NCBI GenBank assembly: GCA_032717465.1
Contig: CM064681.1
Span: 17,531,151-17,595,150, forward strand
Source of the DNA: Coenobita brevimanus
Lineage: Eukaryota; Arthropoda; Malacostraca; Decapoda; Coenobitidae
Direction: 5' to 3'
Length of the DNA stretch: 64,000 bases
A model generated the notes under the pieces. That model was not told the origin of the DNA and did no database searches. It was given only the letters and a program-made list of their open reading frames with translations. The translations under genes and the position numbers were made by a program. Of this stretch, positions 1 to 10,211 are shown piece by piece (within the stretch, counting starts at the first letter, position 1; every line of letters starts with the position of its first letter).

Positions 1-623
1 AGCGTCGTTATTTTGTAAGTTATGCATTAATTTTTGTGCTGTTTTTCTCTATAATGTTTTAATTATATGATTGGTATTTAAATTATGTAATCAGTTTTAA
101 GTATGTATGCTAAATAATTTAGAGTGTTATGCAATGTAAAAAAAACTCTGGCATGTTTTGGATGTCTCCGAGTTGGTAACTGTTTTAACTGTTGCCTCGT
201 CGAGAGTGTACCAGAAGCTTCGCGAGTAATGTAAGGCTATATAAGGATGGGGAAGAGACTAGAGCAGTTCAGTCAGTTTCAGTTCAGCTTGAGTGTAGTT
301 CAGTGCCAGTGCAGTTTGTATATTTTCAGTACTTGTGAATATAATGAAGTGTTGCTGGCAAAACAGTGAAGTATTATTGCAGTTTGTGTATCTTCGGAGC
401 TTGTGAAAACAGTGAAGTGAAGTTGGAAAGCATTACATGTAATTATTTGGAAAATAAAGACAGTGAACATTTGTAGCCAGTGTTTATTTATTTTTGCCTC
501 AGCTGATCTTGTGTGTTGTACATCGAAAGGCTGACCGTAGGAAGAACAACTCACTGGGCAACGTCTTTCCTATACTGTTCTACTGCTGTTGGAGCCTGTG
601 GCAGTGTGGACGGGGATGTAACG
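1..623 (+). repeat. 5' LTR (left-truncated by window) of Gypsy-1
   Basis: This segment aligns with 32736-33316 over nearly its whole length, for example the shared stretch around 'ACTCTGGCATGTTTTGGATG' and the shared end near 'TGTTGGAGCCTGTG'. The two copies are the LTRs of one Ty3/Gypsy element. Projection from the 3' LTR (starts TGTTGAGAAG at 32636) suggests about 100 bp of U3 lie left of the window. The LTR end is placed at 623, just before a primer-binding-like site. It carries a TATA box, an initiator and an AATAAA signal at 453-458, so U3/R/U5 can be recognised. Divergence between the two LTRs is visible to the eye (many substitutions and indels), so the insertion is old. Confidence 0.85.
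238..275 (+). promoter_or_regulatory. LTR core promoter (TATA plus initiator)
   Basis: TATATAAG at 238-245 is followed 33 bp after its first T by the arthropod-type initiator TTCAGT, with the likely +1 A at 271. The spacing is that of a typical RNA polymerase II core promoter and fits transcription of the Gypsy-1 element. The TATA region is kept in the 3' LTR as TGTATAAGG. Confidence 0.6.
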
Positions 624-624
624 G

Positions 625-640
625 TGGTGTCAGGAGTGTG
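625..640 (+). other. Putative tRNA primer-binding site of Gypsy-1
   Basis: TGGTGTCAGGAGTGTG lies directly after the LTR end. It starts with TGG, as expected for complementarity to a tRNA 3' CCA end. Location and TGG start are seen; the tRNA identity was not determined. Confidence 0.5.
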
Positions 641-2001
641 CATTTTTAGAAAGTGCTACAGTGAGTATAATCTTTGACATGGAGCAAGAGGGTGTGCAGA
701 CAAGAAGCTGAGTAGGGCAGGAGGAGAAGGTGTCCCTGTCTGCAATCATGAAGTTATTACAAGCTTCAAAGAAAGGACTTAAAGAACAATTACAAACACA
801 AAGTGTACAACCACAAGCACAGAATGAAGGAGAGAAAGAGCTCAGAGAGCAATTGCAAGCACAGGGTGAACAACTAGAGGCACAACGTAAAGAGCAAAAA
901 GAATCATATGAACAACTTCAAGAGGCATTACAGGAGCAACAGAGGGAATTACAACTGGGTATGCAAGGACAGCTAGATGCTTTCATGGAGGAAATGAAGG
1001 AAGAACAGCAACAAATTAAGGAGGAAGTAGATGCCATGCTAGAGCAGCAGAAGTATGAGGTAAGCATTAATGTGATGGAGGGCAGATAGCATGTAGATGA
1101 CCAGCTGGAGCATGTAGAGGACCAGTTCAAGCATATAGATGACCAGTTCAAGGATGTAGACGGCCATTTGAAGATAATTTGTGAGAGAATTGAGGCTGTA
1201 GAGAAATATTGCACTGCTGAACTTCAGGTTAGTGTACCGGAAGCATATGAAAAGATTGAACAGTGTATGGTGAATCTTGATGGATCCCAAACATCTAAAG
1301 ATAGCATTATAGGGTTGAATGATCAGAATACAGACGTTTTAAGTCCTGGACCTAATTATGATGCCCCAGTTTTTAGGCCCCAAACCAGTGAAGTGCATGG
1401 CTATAATGCGGGGCCAATTATAAAGAAACGTCCGGAATTTGATGGTAGAGTATCTTGTGAAGCTTACTGTGCACAGTTTGAGTTACTGATCAGAATTGTT
1501 GGGATGATTGGTAAAGGGCAGTGCAGCTTGCTACTAGCCTTAAGGGTGCAGCAATGGAAATTCTGGGCCAGATGTCAGTAGAGGAAATGAACAGTTATCA
1601 GTCCTTAGTAAAAGTACAATGAGTCATCGATATACGAAAGGGATAGGGAAAAAAAACTTTCGTAATTCGAAATTTCGCTTATCGGAACGATTTTCCTCAT
1701 TGAAGTATATATATAGAAAGGGGGGGGGATGCATTCCAGGACCCCATTGGACCCCCACTTAAACTTCACCCATCCTGTTATGAAGTATGCAATACCCATA
1801 TACAATTGTACAGGCATTAAAAAATAAAACATAAAATTGTTTAATGCAGTATTTTTATTTGTATAAACAATTACTGTAGTATTAGTACTGTACAGTTAGT
1901 TGTATAAATAGACCTCCTGTGCTGTGGCAGGAGATGCGTGTCATTGATGCTGGTGGCATGTCACATGGTGGCACCCTATTGCTCCTCTGGTGCTTCCTCG
2001 A

Positions 2002-4798
2002 CTAGTGCAGGTGGATGTGGTGAAGGTGTTGATGGTGCTGGTGCAGGTGGTTGTAGTGATGCAGGCAGAACATCAAGGGACTCCATGGCTGATGGAGGAG
2101 TGGGCTGATGCTGGAAGTTGAGGGAAGTGGAGCAGGTGTAGCTCGTGGTACGGCAGGTGCAGCAGGCCGAGCCTTAGAAGCAAAAAAATCAGTTACTTTG
2201 CGTTGCTTGGCCACTAATTTTTTTGTTCAAAGAAGCTCCTCATAACATTTCACTGAATCCTTGACAGCATTGTGCACCTTGAAGCTTCTGTCCATCTCTG
2301 GGTCAAGCTGAAAGGCCACCTCTGTAGCTTGCTCAAAGAAGTCAAGAATCTTTTCAAGTGCCACAATGGTCAGGGTGGGTGGGACTGGAGAGTCAGGCTC
2401 TGGAGCATCTGTCCTCATCTCCAACTCCAGGAGGTCCTCAGTAGAAAGCTCCTGGTTGTGAGACTCCACAAGGTCTGTTACGTCCTCTGGTCTCAATTCC
2501 TCTCCACCATCTCCTAGCGTGGCCTCATTGGCAAGGGCAGCAATCTCCTTGTCAAAGTCCACAGGATCGGGCACTGCAAAACCATTGAAGTCATGCACTG
2601 CCTCTGGCCTCAATTTCCTCCAAACAGCATTCATGGTAGAAGAGATCTCCCTCCATGCTTCATCTATCATCTGAAGGCCTTTTTTAATATCAAAGGCCTT
2701 CCAGAATTCCTGCGGTCAGTTGGCTCTGCCTTCCTGTCAAGCATGCAACAGCGAACGCATGGCTCTTCTCGTGTAATATTGTTTGAAGGTGGCAAACACC
2801 CCCTGATCACATGGCTGCAACAGCAATGTGGTGTTCGAGGGAAGGAAAACTACCTGCACATTATCACACCAGTCGACCATAGTTGGTTGATGTGTTGGAA
2901 CATTGTCGACAAGCAGCAGGGCCCTGCTCGCTAGGTTGTTAGACTTTGTGTAGCGGGAGATGAAGGGGCAGAAATAGTTATAGAATAGTTGTAAAAAACA
3001 GAAGACGTGACCCATGCTTTTTTGGAGGACTTCCAGTAGATGGGCAGAGAAGGCTTTGATGTGTTTTTCAATGACCGGGGGTTTTCGTAGCTGTAAACCA
3101 GCAGTGGTCTAAGCTTAACATCACCCTCTGCATTGCCCACTAAGGCCAAAGTCAGCCGATCCTTCGCCGCCTTGAAGCCCGAATCAGACTTCTCCCACTT
3201 GAAGATGTAAGTTGTGCGAAAAGCACAGTGCTATCTTACCTTTGTCTAACGAGACCTTGCACCAATTCAGAAATCTAACCTAAACATGGGGCTTTTTTTT
3301 TTATTATTGTTGTAAACTTTGCCTATAACATCACTATTAAGACACACATGCGTAATTTTTACTTCATTCTAATGGCATGCAGTGTAATTATGAAGTTAAT
3401 TTTACCCCCCCAAAACACAGGCCTATCCTAACTCCCCCCAACGAGACACACACGCATATAGGTAATGCGAAAAATACAGTCCTATCTTAGACTTACCTCC
3501 GTCTAATGAGACCTTGCACCAATTCAGAAATCCAACATAAACATAGGGCATGTATGTTTTACCGTTGTAAAATTTGCCTACTATATAACATCACTTTTAA
3601 GACACACATGCATAAATTTTACTTCATTCTCATGGCAGGGAGTGCAGTTATGAAGTAAATTTCACCCCCAAAAAACACAGGCCTATCCTAACTCCCTCCA
3701 ACAAGACCTTGCGCCTACCCCACATAAACATGGAACATTTATTTTTCGTCCATGTAAAATTTACCTACAACATCACTTTTAAGACACATGCATAAATTTT
3801 ACTTCATTCTAATGGCAGGCAGTGTAATTATGAACTAAATTTCATTAGACAAGGTCACAGACCTTATGTAAACAAGGAGCATTTTAAATTTAACCTAAAA
3901 CATCATTTTTAAGAAACACCTGCATGAATTTGACTTTAATGGCAGGCCTACCTTTACACGTGACACTGCCTTTCTTTAAACATGGCACTGCCTTCTTCAC
4001 AGAAGGCAATGCTTTCCTTTACACATGGCACTGCTTCCTATGCACATGGCACTTTATCACCATAACCCGCCAAAAATTAACTTGTTAAACATCGATTTAA
4101 GACATTTTCTTACCTGCTAAGCATTTTCTTCCAGTAGAGGCCGGTCTCATCAACATTGCACACCTGCTTGGGGAAGTATCCTCCTTCCTCAATGATCCTC
4201 TTTAGGTGTTCTAGGAAGGAAGATGCAGCATCGGTGTCAGCACTAGCAGACTCCCTTTGAATGCATACATTGGAGAGACCGGCCCTCCTCTTGAATCGCT
4301 CAAACCACCCACAGCTTGCCTTAAACACCTCGGTCGAGGAATCACCAGGGGAAGGCAGTGAAGTAGCAGCCCCAGAGTCGGTGCTGGTCGAAGGCACTGC
4401 CTCTTCCTCTTCTCCTAAAGCTTCCCAGATTTCTAGTGCCGTTTCTTGAATAAGGAGTAGAGCCAGAGGGATGTTCTTTTGCCAGCAATCTTCCATCCAC
4501 AGTATCAGGAGTTGCCCCATCTTCTCCATCGACAGCTGCGGGTCCTCGTGGCCTGGCAGGCAGATGAAGATGTAGAGAAGGAGGTGGCCATCTTCTTGTA
4601 CATTTCTTTCTTCTTTGTAACAGTCCCAGCGGTGGACGGTGCAAGGCCTAAAGCTCACCCAACCTCACTGACTCCCTGCCCCTCCTCCTGGCATCATATT
4701 ATTTCCAATTTCCTCTTAAGAGTGCGAGTACGATGCTGTTTCTTCTTTGCAGCTGGTTCCCCAGTTGCTGGAGATGATGCAGGGCGTTCGGGAGGCAT
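2002..4798 (-). pseudogene. Tigger transposase (CENP-B/DDE family), degenerate
   Basis: The first Met is at 4798 (MPPERPASSP), followed by a basic N-terminus and an HTH region broken by a frameshift near 4660-4700. The stretch 4114-4658 contains the CENP-B-type DNA-binding end (GWFERFKRR) and the first catalytic Asp in CNVDETGLYWKKM. After a 900-bp intron-like gap, 2931-3213 continues the DDE domain (GFKAAKDRLTLAL). The second Asp is in LLLVDNVPTH and the third in QPCDQGVFATFK (2737-2934, another frame). The C-terminus contains KVTDFF, typical of Tigger ends. A TGA follows LL near 2226. Family: tigger transposable element-derived proteins, cut-and-paste transposases. Multiple lesions make it inactive. 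Confidence 0.8.
3216..3955. repeat. Decaying tandem repeat inside the Tigger intron-like segment
   Basis: Related units begin near 3216 and 3466 (period about 250 bp), with shorter derivatives near 3703 and 3855. Shared landmarks are 'GACCTTGCACC', 'AACATCACTTTTAAGACACA', 'TTTTACTTCATTCTAATGGC' and 'ACACAGGCCTATCCTAACTC'. Later units lose the middle section. There is no coding potential. Confidence 0.75.
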
Positions 4799-5811
4799 GG
4801 CGAAAGTACAAAAAGATGAAGAGCTGCGAAAAATAGTGTCACGTACAGTGAAACTGAGAGGAGAGGACGGACGTGAAATCGACTGAGAAGCACACGAAAA
4901 TTTGTTTACCAGAGAGGGGTTAGTTTGTTTTCTTGCCGCAAGCAAGTGCGGCGCTATGCACCACGCCCATTTTGAATTTTTCGTATTTCCTTATGTATCG
5001 CTTTTCATACCACCAAGACAGATACTTTCGTGTTGTGGAATTTGTCCTATATTCATCGCTTTCGTACCATCGAAAATTCATACTTCGTATTTTCGTATTT
5101 TGAATACTCACTGTACTGGATCACAGATACAAGACTATGTACCAGACTGAGGTTTACAGGGCAAGATTCTGGACCCATGTATGGGCTCGAGGCGAATCCC
5201 CACAGCAGCTTGCTCATGACCTGAAGAGCTTGACATACAACACACCCTGGAGCAGCACCTAACCTGCTGGCTATTCTTCTGAGGGACCAGTTCATCGATG
5301 CTCTTCATAGTGCAGAGTTGAAAGTGCAAGTGAAGCAGGCACAACCCAGAAACATGTAAGAAGCACTAGCCAGGGCTCTAGAATTTGAGTCTTACATCAG
5401 GTCCAGTACATCCACTTTTTAGGCCAGTTGTAGTGCAGGATTCAAGGCAGGAAAGGGGCAGGTATGTGAAGTGGAAAAATTTGAAGGAAGCTGCTGGTAC
5501 CTTGAAAAGCCAGGACATCGGAAAGTGGGCTGCAACAAGTGGAAGGGGGAACAGGAGAAGATCAGAGGAGGTTGCTGGTTCTATGAGAAGCCAGGACATT
5601 AGAAGGTGGATTGTTACAAATGGAAGAAGGATCAAGAATGAAGCGGTGCAAGGAAACCCACGATTGCAACAAGCGGGTGATGGACAGGTGGTGATGTGGG
5701 ACACTTCAGCTATGAGTATCCAAATGAGATGGATGAGGGTAAATTAGTGAAGGCTGGAGACGAGAGGCAACAACCAGCCAGTTTTTCCCAAGAAGCCCCA
5801 CCACTGAGGAA

Positions 5812-6087
5812 ATGCAGGAGACCTTGGTGATTAGTGTACAAGAAGATGGAAGAACAGACGGCAAGCAAAGCAGCAGGAATGGGAATCTCGGCAAGAAATG
5901 CCGTCATACTGTAGTGACAGGGCCAGCATCTGATGGAGAAGACCAGAAGAGGATGCAGATGGAGGATGCAGATTTACAACCAGCGCTAGAGTGGCTGCAG
6001 CAGAGTACAGTGTGACCATCTTGGGAAGAATTTTCCAGGTTAAGCCCTGTAACCAAGAGCTACTAGAGCCAGTGGGACCTTCTTCGT
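5812..6087 (+). pseudogene. Gypsy-1 pol remnant (RNase H to integrase linker)
   Basis: The short open stretch contains MQMEDADLQPALEWLQQS, a sequence type found between RNase H and integrase in Ty3/Gypsy polyproteins. It lies only about 200 bp after the gag knuckles. The protease, reverse transcriptase and RNase H (roughly 1.5-2 kb in relatives) are therefore absent, which indicates an internal deletion. The piggyBac insertion at TTAA 6088-6091 interrupts it, and the matching continuation starts at 10046. Confidence 0.6.
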
Positions 6088-6344
6088 TTAACCCACGGCG
6101 TCCCGTCGACGTTCTTCCACGTCCTCACATTTTGTCACTGCCAGTCCCGTCGATGTACTTTAACGCACTGTAATTGCAAGGTCCATAATTTCCACAATTT
6201 TCAAAATTCGCGCGAGATATTCGATTCGCCCACCTACCCAAGCCTCCCCTACCTGCCACCAGGCAGGCAGCATCCCAGACCCCGCGTGACCCACGCGCGC
6301 CCTTGTCTCGGTCACTCACCTGTTAGCAGTGACCCAGGTCAGAC

Positions 6345-8682
6345 ATGGCGCGTAAAGGTCTCTCAGACGACAAGATACAATCCGCCCTGGATGCCTTCAC
6401 TGGAGATAGTGATTCTTCACTTGATGATGATGTGGTGGATCGAGATTACGTGCAGCCTGAGGAGGAAATAACAAGCAGTGATGAGGAGGGCCCTTCGGCC
6501 TGGAAAAAGCAGTATGTCACGTATCGTAAGGCAAGGGAAGGCCAGCCTGCACCCAAAACACCTGCACGGACCTCTCTCCATCCCCTAGAGAGAGATTCTG
6601 ATGAGGACGAGGAAGAGGATGAGGACGAGGACGGCGGCTTAGGACGTGATGTTGCCTCGTGGTTGGGGAAGGAAAAAATCTCACCCCGAGGATCAGAAGG
6701 TGGGACGAGAAGGCAAATAAGGTATGGTCCTAGTGTTTTGTCTGGGGAAGGCGAAAGTGGTGTGGTGGGAGTGCGGGGTGAAAGGGAAAGTGGTGTGGCA
6801 GGAGCGCAGGGTGAAAGGGAAAGTGGTGTGGCAGGAGTGCGGGGTGAAAGGGAAAGTGGTGTGAGGGAGGTAGCACGAGCACGTGGTGCACGTAGGCATA
6901 GGGGAGAGGAGGTGGAGCCGCTCCCCAGCACGTCTTTCGCCCCACAATATTCCCAAACTTCCTCCCCACAGCCCCAGGATGTGAGGAAAGGAAGGAAAGG
7001 GAAGGGAAAGGGTAAAGGAAAAGGGAGAGGGAAGAGAAGCGCGAGTGATGAAGGGTGCCGCTCTCCACCTCCCCAACTCCCCCACCACCCTCACCTCCCG
7101 ACCCTGACGAAGGCGACAATGGGGACGAGGCTGGAGACGGTAGTGTCTCGTAGAACTGGGAAGATGGGAGTAATTTTACTCCCATCATTCACCCTTTCAC
7201 TGAGGAGTGGCGGTCTGGTTGCACGGCTCCAGGTGTGCATGAGGGTTCCACTAGGGTGGATTTCTTCCACCTGTTCTTTGGGAAGGCATTTGTGGGGCGC
7301 ATAGTGGCTCAGACAAACCTATTTTCACGAATACAGCGCTGTGAAACTGAATGTCTGGGTACAACTAGCAGGCATTCCCAGCAATATGACTATCCTGTGA
7401 CAATTTCTGAGATGTTCTTATTTTTTGCCCTGGTTCTCTTGATGGGTGTTAGAAAAAATCAAATACCGGCATACTGGACCACTGACCCAATGACCATCAC
7501 ACCTTTCTTTGGAAAGGTGATGAGTCGTAATAGATTTCAGCAGATTCTCGGCCGCCTCCACTTTTTTTATGCAGAAGATCCAGCTAATGCTAATAACACT
7601 GATAAAATGAGGAGAATTAGGCTTGTATTTGATCATTTACGGGAAATGTTCCACTCCTCATTTTATCCTTACAGAGACCTCGTCATAGACGAGAGTCTTG
7701 TGTTGTGGAGAGGCAATATTTCCTTTCGCCAGTACATACCCAGCAAGAGACACCGTTTCGGGTTCAAGATCTTTGTTATGTGTGACTGTAAAACTGGTTA
7801 TGTGCAAGACATAGTCTTGTACATGGGTGCACAGACAGATATAACAGAAGATCGTAGTATAGGACTCTCAGGGGCCGTGGTGAAGACAATGATAGAGGAG
7901 TACCTTCATCGTGGTCATGTGTTGTACCTGGACAACTTCTTGCTCGGTTCCTCCACCAACACGACACCGGAGTCTGTGGTACAGTAAAGAGAAACTGTCG
8001 CCATATGGTCAAGATAGGGAGGAAACTTGACAAGAACGAGGTGGTTTTCTTCCAGGCAAATAACATCCTTGCCACCCTGTGGAACCACAACACGGAAGTT
8101 TGCCTCCTATCGACTGTACACAGCCCCCTGATACACCGCACAGACTCCGTTGATCACCATAGTGAGAGGAGGCACAACGTCTGGAAACCCGAGTCTATAC
8201 TTGACTATAATCTGAACATGAGGCAAGTGGATCAGTCAGACTCGATGATTTCCAGTTTGGATTGTGCCAGGACCACGATGAAGTGGTACAAAAAGCTCTT
8301 TTTCCACTTGCTCAACATCACGGTCCTCAACGCACACTACCTGCACGCCATGACAACGGGAATATCAGAGACCTTTGAGGGGTTTGTGAGGGAGCTGTCA
8401 CGTGAAATAATCCCCAGGTATGCCCAGGACAGGCTCATACACTGCACATGCACCCCCATGGCTGCCCAGACTCCCCTGTGCCTCGCAGGACGCCACTACC
8501 CTAGCACAATCCCTTCCCAACCAAACCGTCGTAAACCCCAACGCCGCTGCCATGTATGCAAGCACTCGACAGTCAGACCAGCCACTCAGAGAAAAGACAC
8601 AAGGTACGAGTGTGCAGAGTGCAATGTTGCGTTGTGCCTTCAGCCCTGTTTCAAAGAGTACCATAACTTCCTACACTACTGA
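6345..8682 (+). pseudogene. piggyBac transposase (DDE_Tnp_1_7), frameshifted
   Basis: The start is at MARKGLSDDKI (6345), with an acidic N-terminus (DEDEEEDEDED), a Gly/Glu/Arg repeat and a lysine/glycine-rich basic stretch. A frameshift near 7150-7235 leads into the catalytic core 7235-7987, with TRVDFFHLFF, DLVIDESLVLWRG and YLDNFLLG, the latter two carrying probable catalytic Asp residues. A second, 1-bp frameshift lies at about 7970-7985. The C-terminal part (8005-8682) has NMRQVDQSDSM and a cysteine-rich domain, CHVC-x14-CAEC-x4-C-x3-C-x4-H, as in piggyBac C-terminal zinc fingers. The protein would excise and insert the element at TTAA. The two frameshifts disable it; otherwise length (about 780 codons) fits the family. 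Confidence 0.85.
6734..6865 (+). repeat. 33-bp in-frame tandem repeat within piggyBac ORF
   Basis: Four units encode 11-residue repeats of the type GERESGVAGVR. They vary only slightly (GEGESGVVGVR, GERESGVAGAQ, GERESGVAGVR, GERESGVREVA). The repeat is confined to the disordered, charged N-terminal region. Confidence 0.85.
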
Positions 8683-8697
8683 AACTATGTGGGATGG

Positions 8698-9640
8698 TGA
8701 TATGACGCTCAGTATGATGGTAAGGCCAGTCAGTATGTGCTAAGTCTTATATAAAGTTGAAACGGGTGTAATGTTAGCGGGAAAGTAATGTATCAGTTGA
8801 GAAATAGTGTAAGTTGAAAGAAGTGATATCAAAACTACACCCACTGTGTAAATCTGCGAAAATATGACGCTCAGTATAACACTCTGGTCAGTAAATATGT
8901 GATAACAAGAATATAAAATGGAAACGGGTGTAATGTTAGCAGGAAAGTAATGTATAAGTTGAAAAATAGTGTAAGATGTAACAATTGATGTCACAAGTAC
9001 ACCCACTGTGTAAATCAGCGAAATATTACGCTCAGTAGAACATTCTGGTCTGTATGTGATAGGAATGATATAAAGTGGAAAAGGGTGTAATGTTAGTAGG
9101 AAAGTAATTTATAAGTTGAATACTAGTGTAAGATGAAACAAATGATATCGCGATAACACTCACTGTGTAAATATGCGATAATATGATGCTCAGTAGAATA
9201 GTAGGGTCTCCAATTATGTGATAGCAATGATATAAAGTGGAAACATGTGTAATGTTAGTGGAGAAGTATTATAATATTATAAGTACAAAAATAGGTTGTA
9301 AGTTGAAATAATAGTCATAGCGACTTCACCCTCTGTGTTATTATGCGCTATTATTACACTAAATATTATTGTAAGGCCTGAAACTATCTCAAAACAGTTC
9401 TCTAACGTGGAAAAGTGTATAATGTTATTAGGAAAGTATTATGTAAGTTGAAAAAACACAATGCGAGTTGAAACAACAGTCACAGCGAGTTCACTCACTA
9501 CGTAAATAAGCGCTAACATTACGCTAAATGTTATCGAAAGGCCTGTGATTACGTAAAAACAGTTCAATAAAATGTAAAATGGTATAATGTTATTGGAGAT
9601 GTATTATGTAAGTAGAAAAAATGATATGTATCATGATTCA
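8698..9640. repeat. About 160-bp tandem array in the piggyBac 3' region
   Basis: Five to six units follow the transposase stop. The landmark 'GTGTAATGTTAG' and variants recur near 8767, 8929, 9085, 9246, 9421 and 9584 (spacing about 157-175 bp). Each unit also carries 'TATGACGCTCAGTA' and 'CACCCACTGTGTAAAT' motifs that decay towards the right. The array is AT-rich and non-coding. Confidence 0.85.
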
Positions 9641-10045
9641 GCAATGTTAGCGATTCATCGTGAACAGTTTGACAGATTTCGCTCGGTTCGCCTGATGGTA
9701 CAATGCTTATTTCACCTCTATTTTTGTATAAAATCCACTTTACTCTTGTATCGCATGTTTTTATGTTTGTAATAAATAAATATCTACTTACTTTCATTGG
9801 TTTCCCAGACTTATAATACCATAGAAAACGTGAGAGCCTCAGACCACCTACACAGAACACGGTACCAGGTGTAACGAAGGTATACCTGTTTAGGCCACTT
9901 ATGGACCCCAGTGAACACTTTCTTGGTGATTGACCATTGTTTCTGACCAAAAGCAAAAGTTTTAGCAAAAAAAATTTGGGTCCAAAAATGGTCGGGATTG
10001 GGGGGTACCAGTGGTGAAAAAGTGGTTGGGGAGGGGATGGGTTAA

Positions 10046-10211
10046 ACAATGGACTACTGAAGCATCAGTAGGAGACACCCGATGGCCTCCGCAAATATTA
10101 GCAACTTGTAGTTCCGAAGGAAATGAGGTCTGGGATCTTGGGTGAGTCTCATAACCAGATCACTAGTGGGCACCTGAGAATGAAGAAAACTCTAAGCAGG
10201 CTACGACAGAG
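10046..10211 (+). pseudogene. Gypsy-1 integrase N-terminal zinc-binding (H2C2) region
   Basis: The plus-strand translation includes QLVVPKEMRSGILGES followed by SGHLRMKKTLSRLRQ, the H2C2 zinc-binding start of Ty3/Gypsy integrase. It continues at 12512 with FYWIGMCHDV. The short hAT is inserted between these two pieces. An in-frame stop near 10071 is seen. Confidence 0.75.

Larger units (their letters stand above)
1617..5113 (-). mobile_element. Tigger/pogo-type DNA transposon inserted in Gypsy-1 gag
   Basis: The element is 3,497 bp. It starts CAATGAGT and ends ACTCACTG, flanked on both sides by TA (1615-1616 and 5114-5115), the pogo/mariner target duplication. Subterminal regions at both ends are rich in TTTCGTA/TACGAAA motifs, for example 1634-1680 and 5040-5095, probable transposase-binding repeats. 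Removing the element with one TA makes the flanking gag sequence contiguous. The transposase is on the minus strand. Confidence 0.85.
730..5727 (+). pseudogene. gag: Gypsy-1 gag, broken and split by a Tigger insertion
   Basis: The open stretch 730-1089 (coiled-coil, Q/E-rich) continues in the same frame after a single TAG (1087-1089) to about 1510, where a frameshift moves the reading to another frame up to 1614. The Tigger element occupies 1617-5113. After it the gag frame resumes at 5116 with a capsid-like region (GESPQQLA motif) and two decayed CCHC-type knuckles around 5492-5533 (C-x11-H-RKVGC) and 5573-5614 (C-x6-PGH-x4-C), in each of which the second cysteine is lost. Gag packages retroelement RNA in virus-like particles. 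The stop, frameshifts and insertion make it non-functional. Confidence 0.75.
6092..10041 (+). mobile_element. piggyBac-type transposon in Gypsy-1 pol
   Basis: The element is 3,950 bp, starts CCCACGGCGTCCC and ends GGGAGGGGATGGG, and is flanked by TTAA at 6088-6091 and 10042-10045. The TTAA target and C-rich termini are the piggyBac hallmark. Terminal similarity is limited to about 9 of 13 positions. A subterminal direct repeat (TCCCGTCGACGT near 6101 and TCCCGTCGATGT near 6146) is present. It contains one transposase gene, a 160-bp tandem array and an AATAAATAAA polyadenylation signal near 9771. Excision with one TTAA restores the flanking Gypsy-1 reading frame. Confidence 0.85.

Noticed and set aside
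6446..6931. Long minus-strand frames opposite the piggyBac N-terminus (also 6693-7094 and 6730-7188)
   Set aside because: Shadows of a GC-rich repetitive coding region; the plus-strand frame has the family signature.
8698..9640. CRISPR-like array
   Set aside because: Units are about 160 bp, whole-unit tandem copies without unique spacers, inside a eukaryotic transposon.
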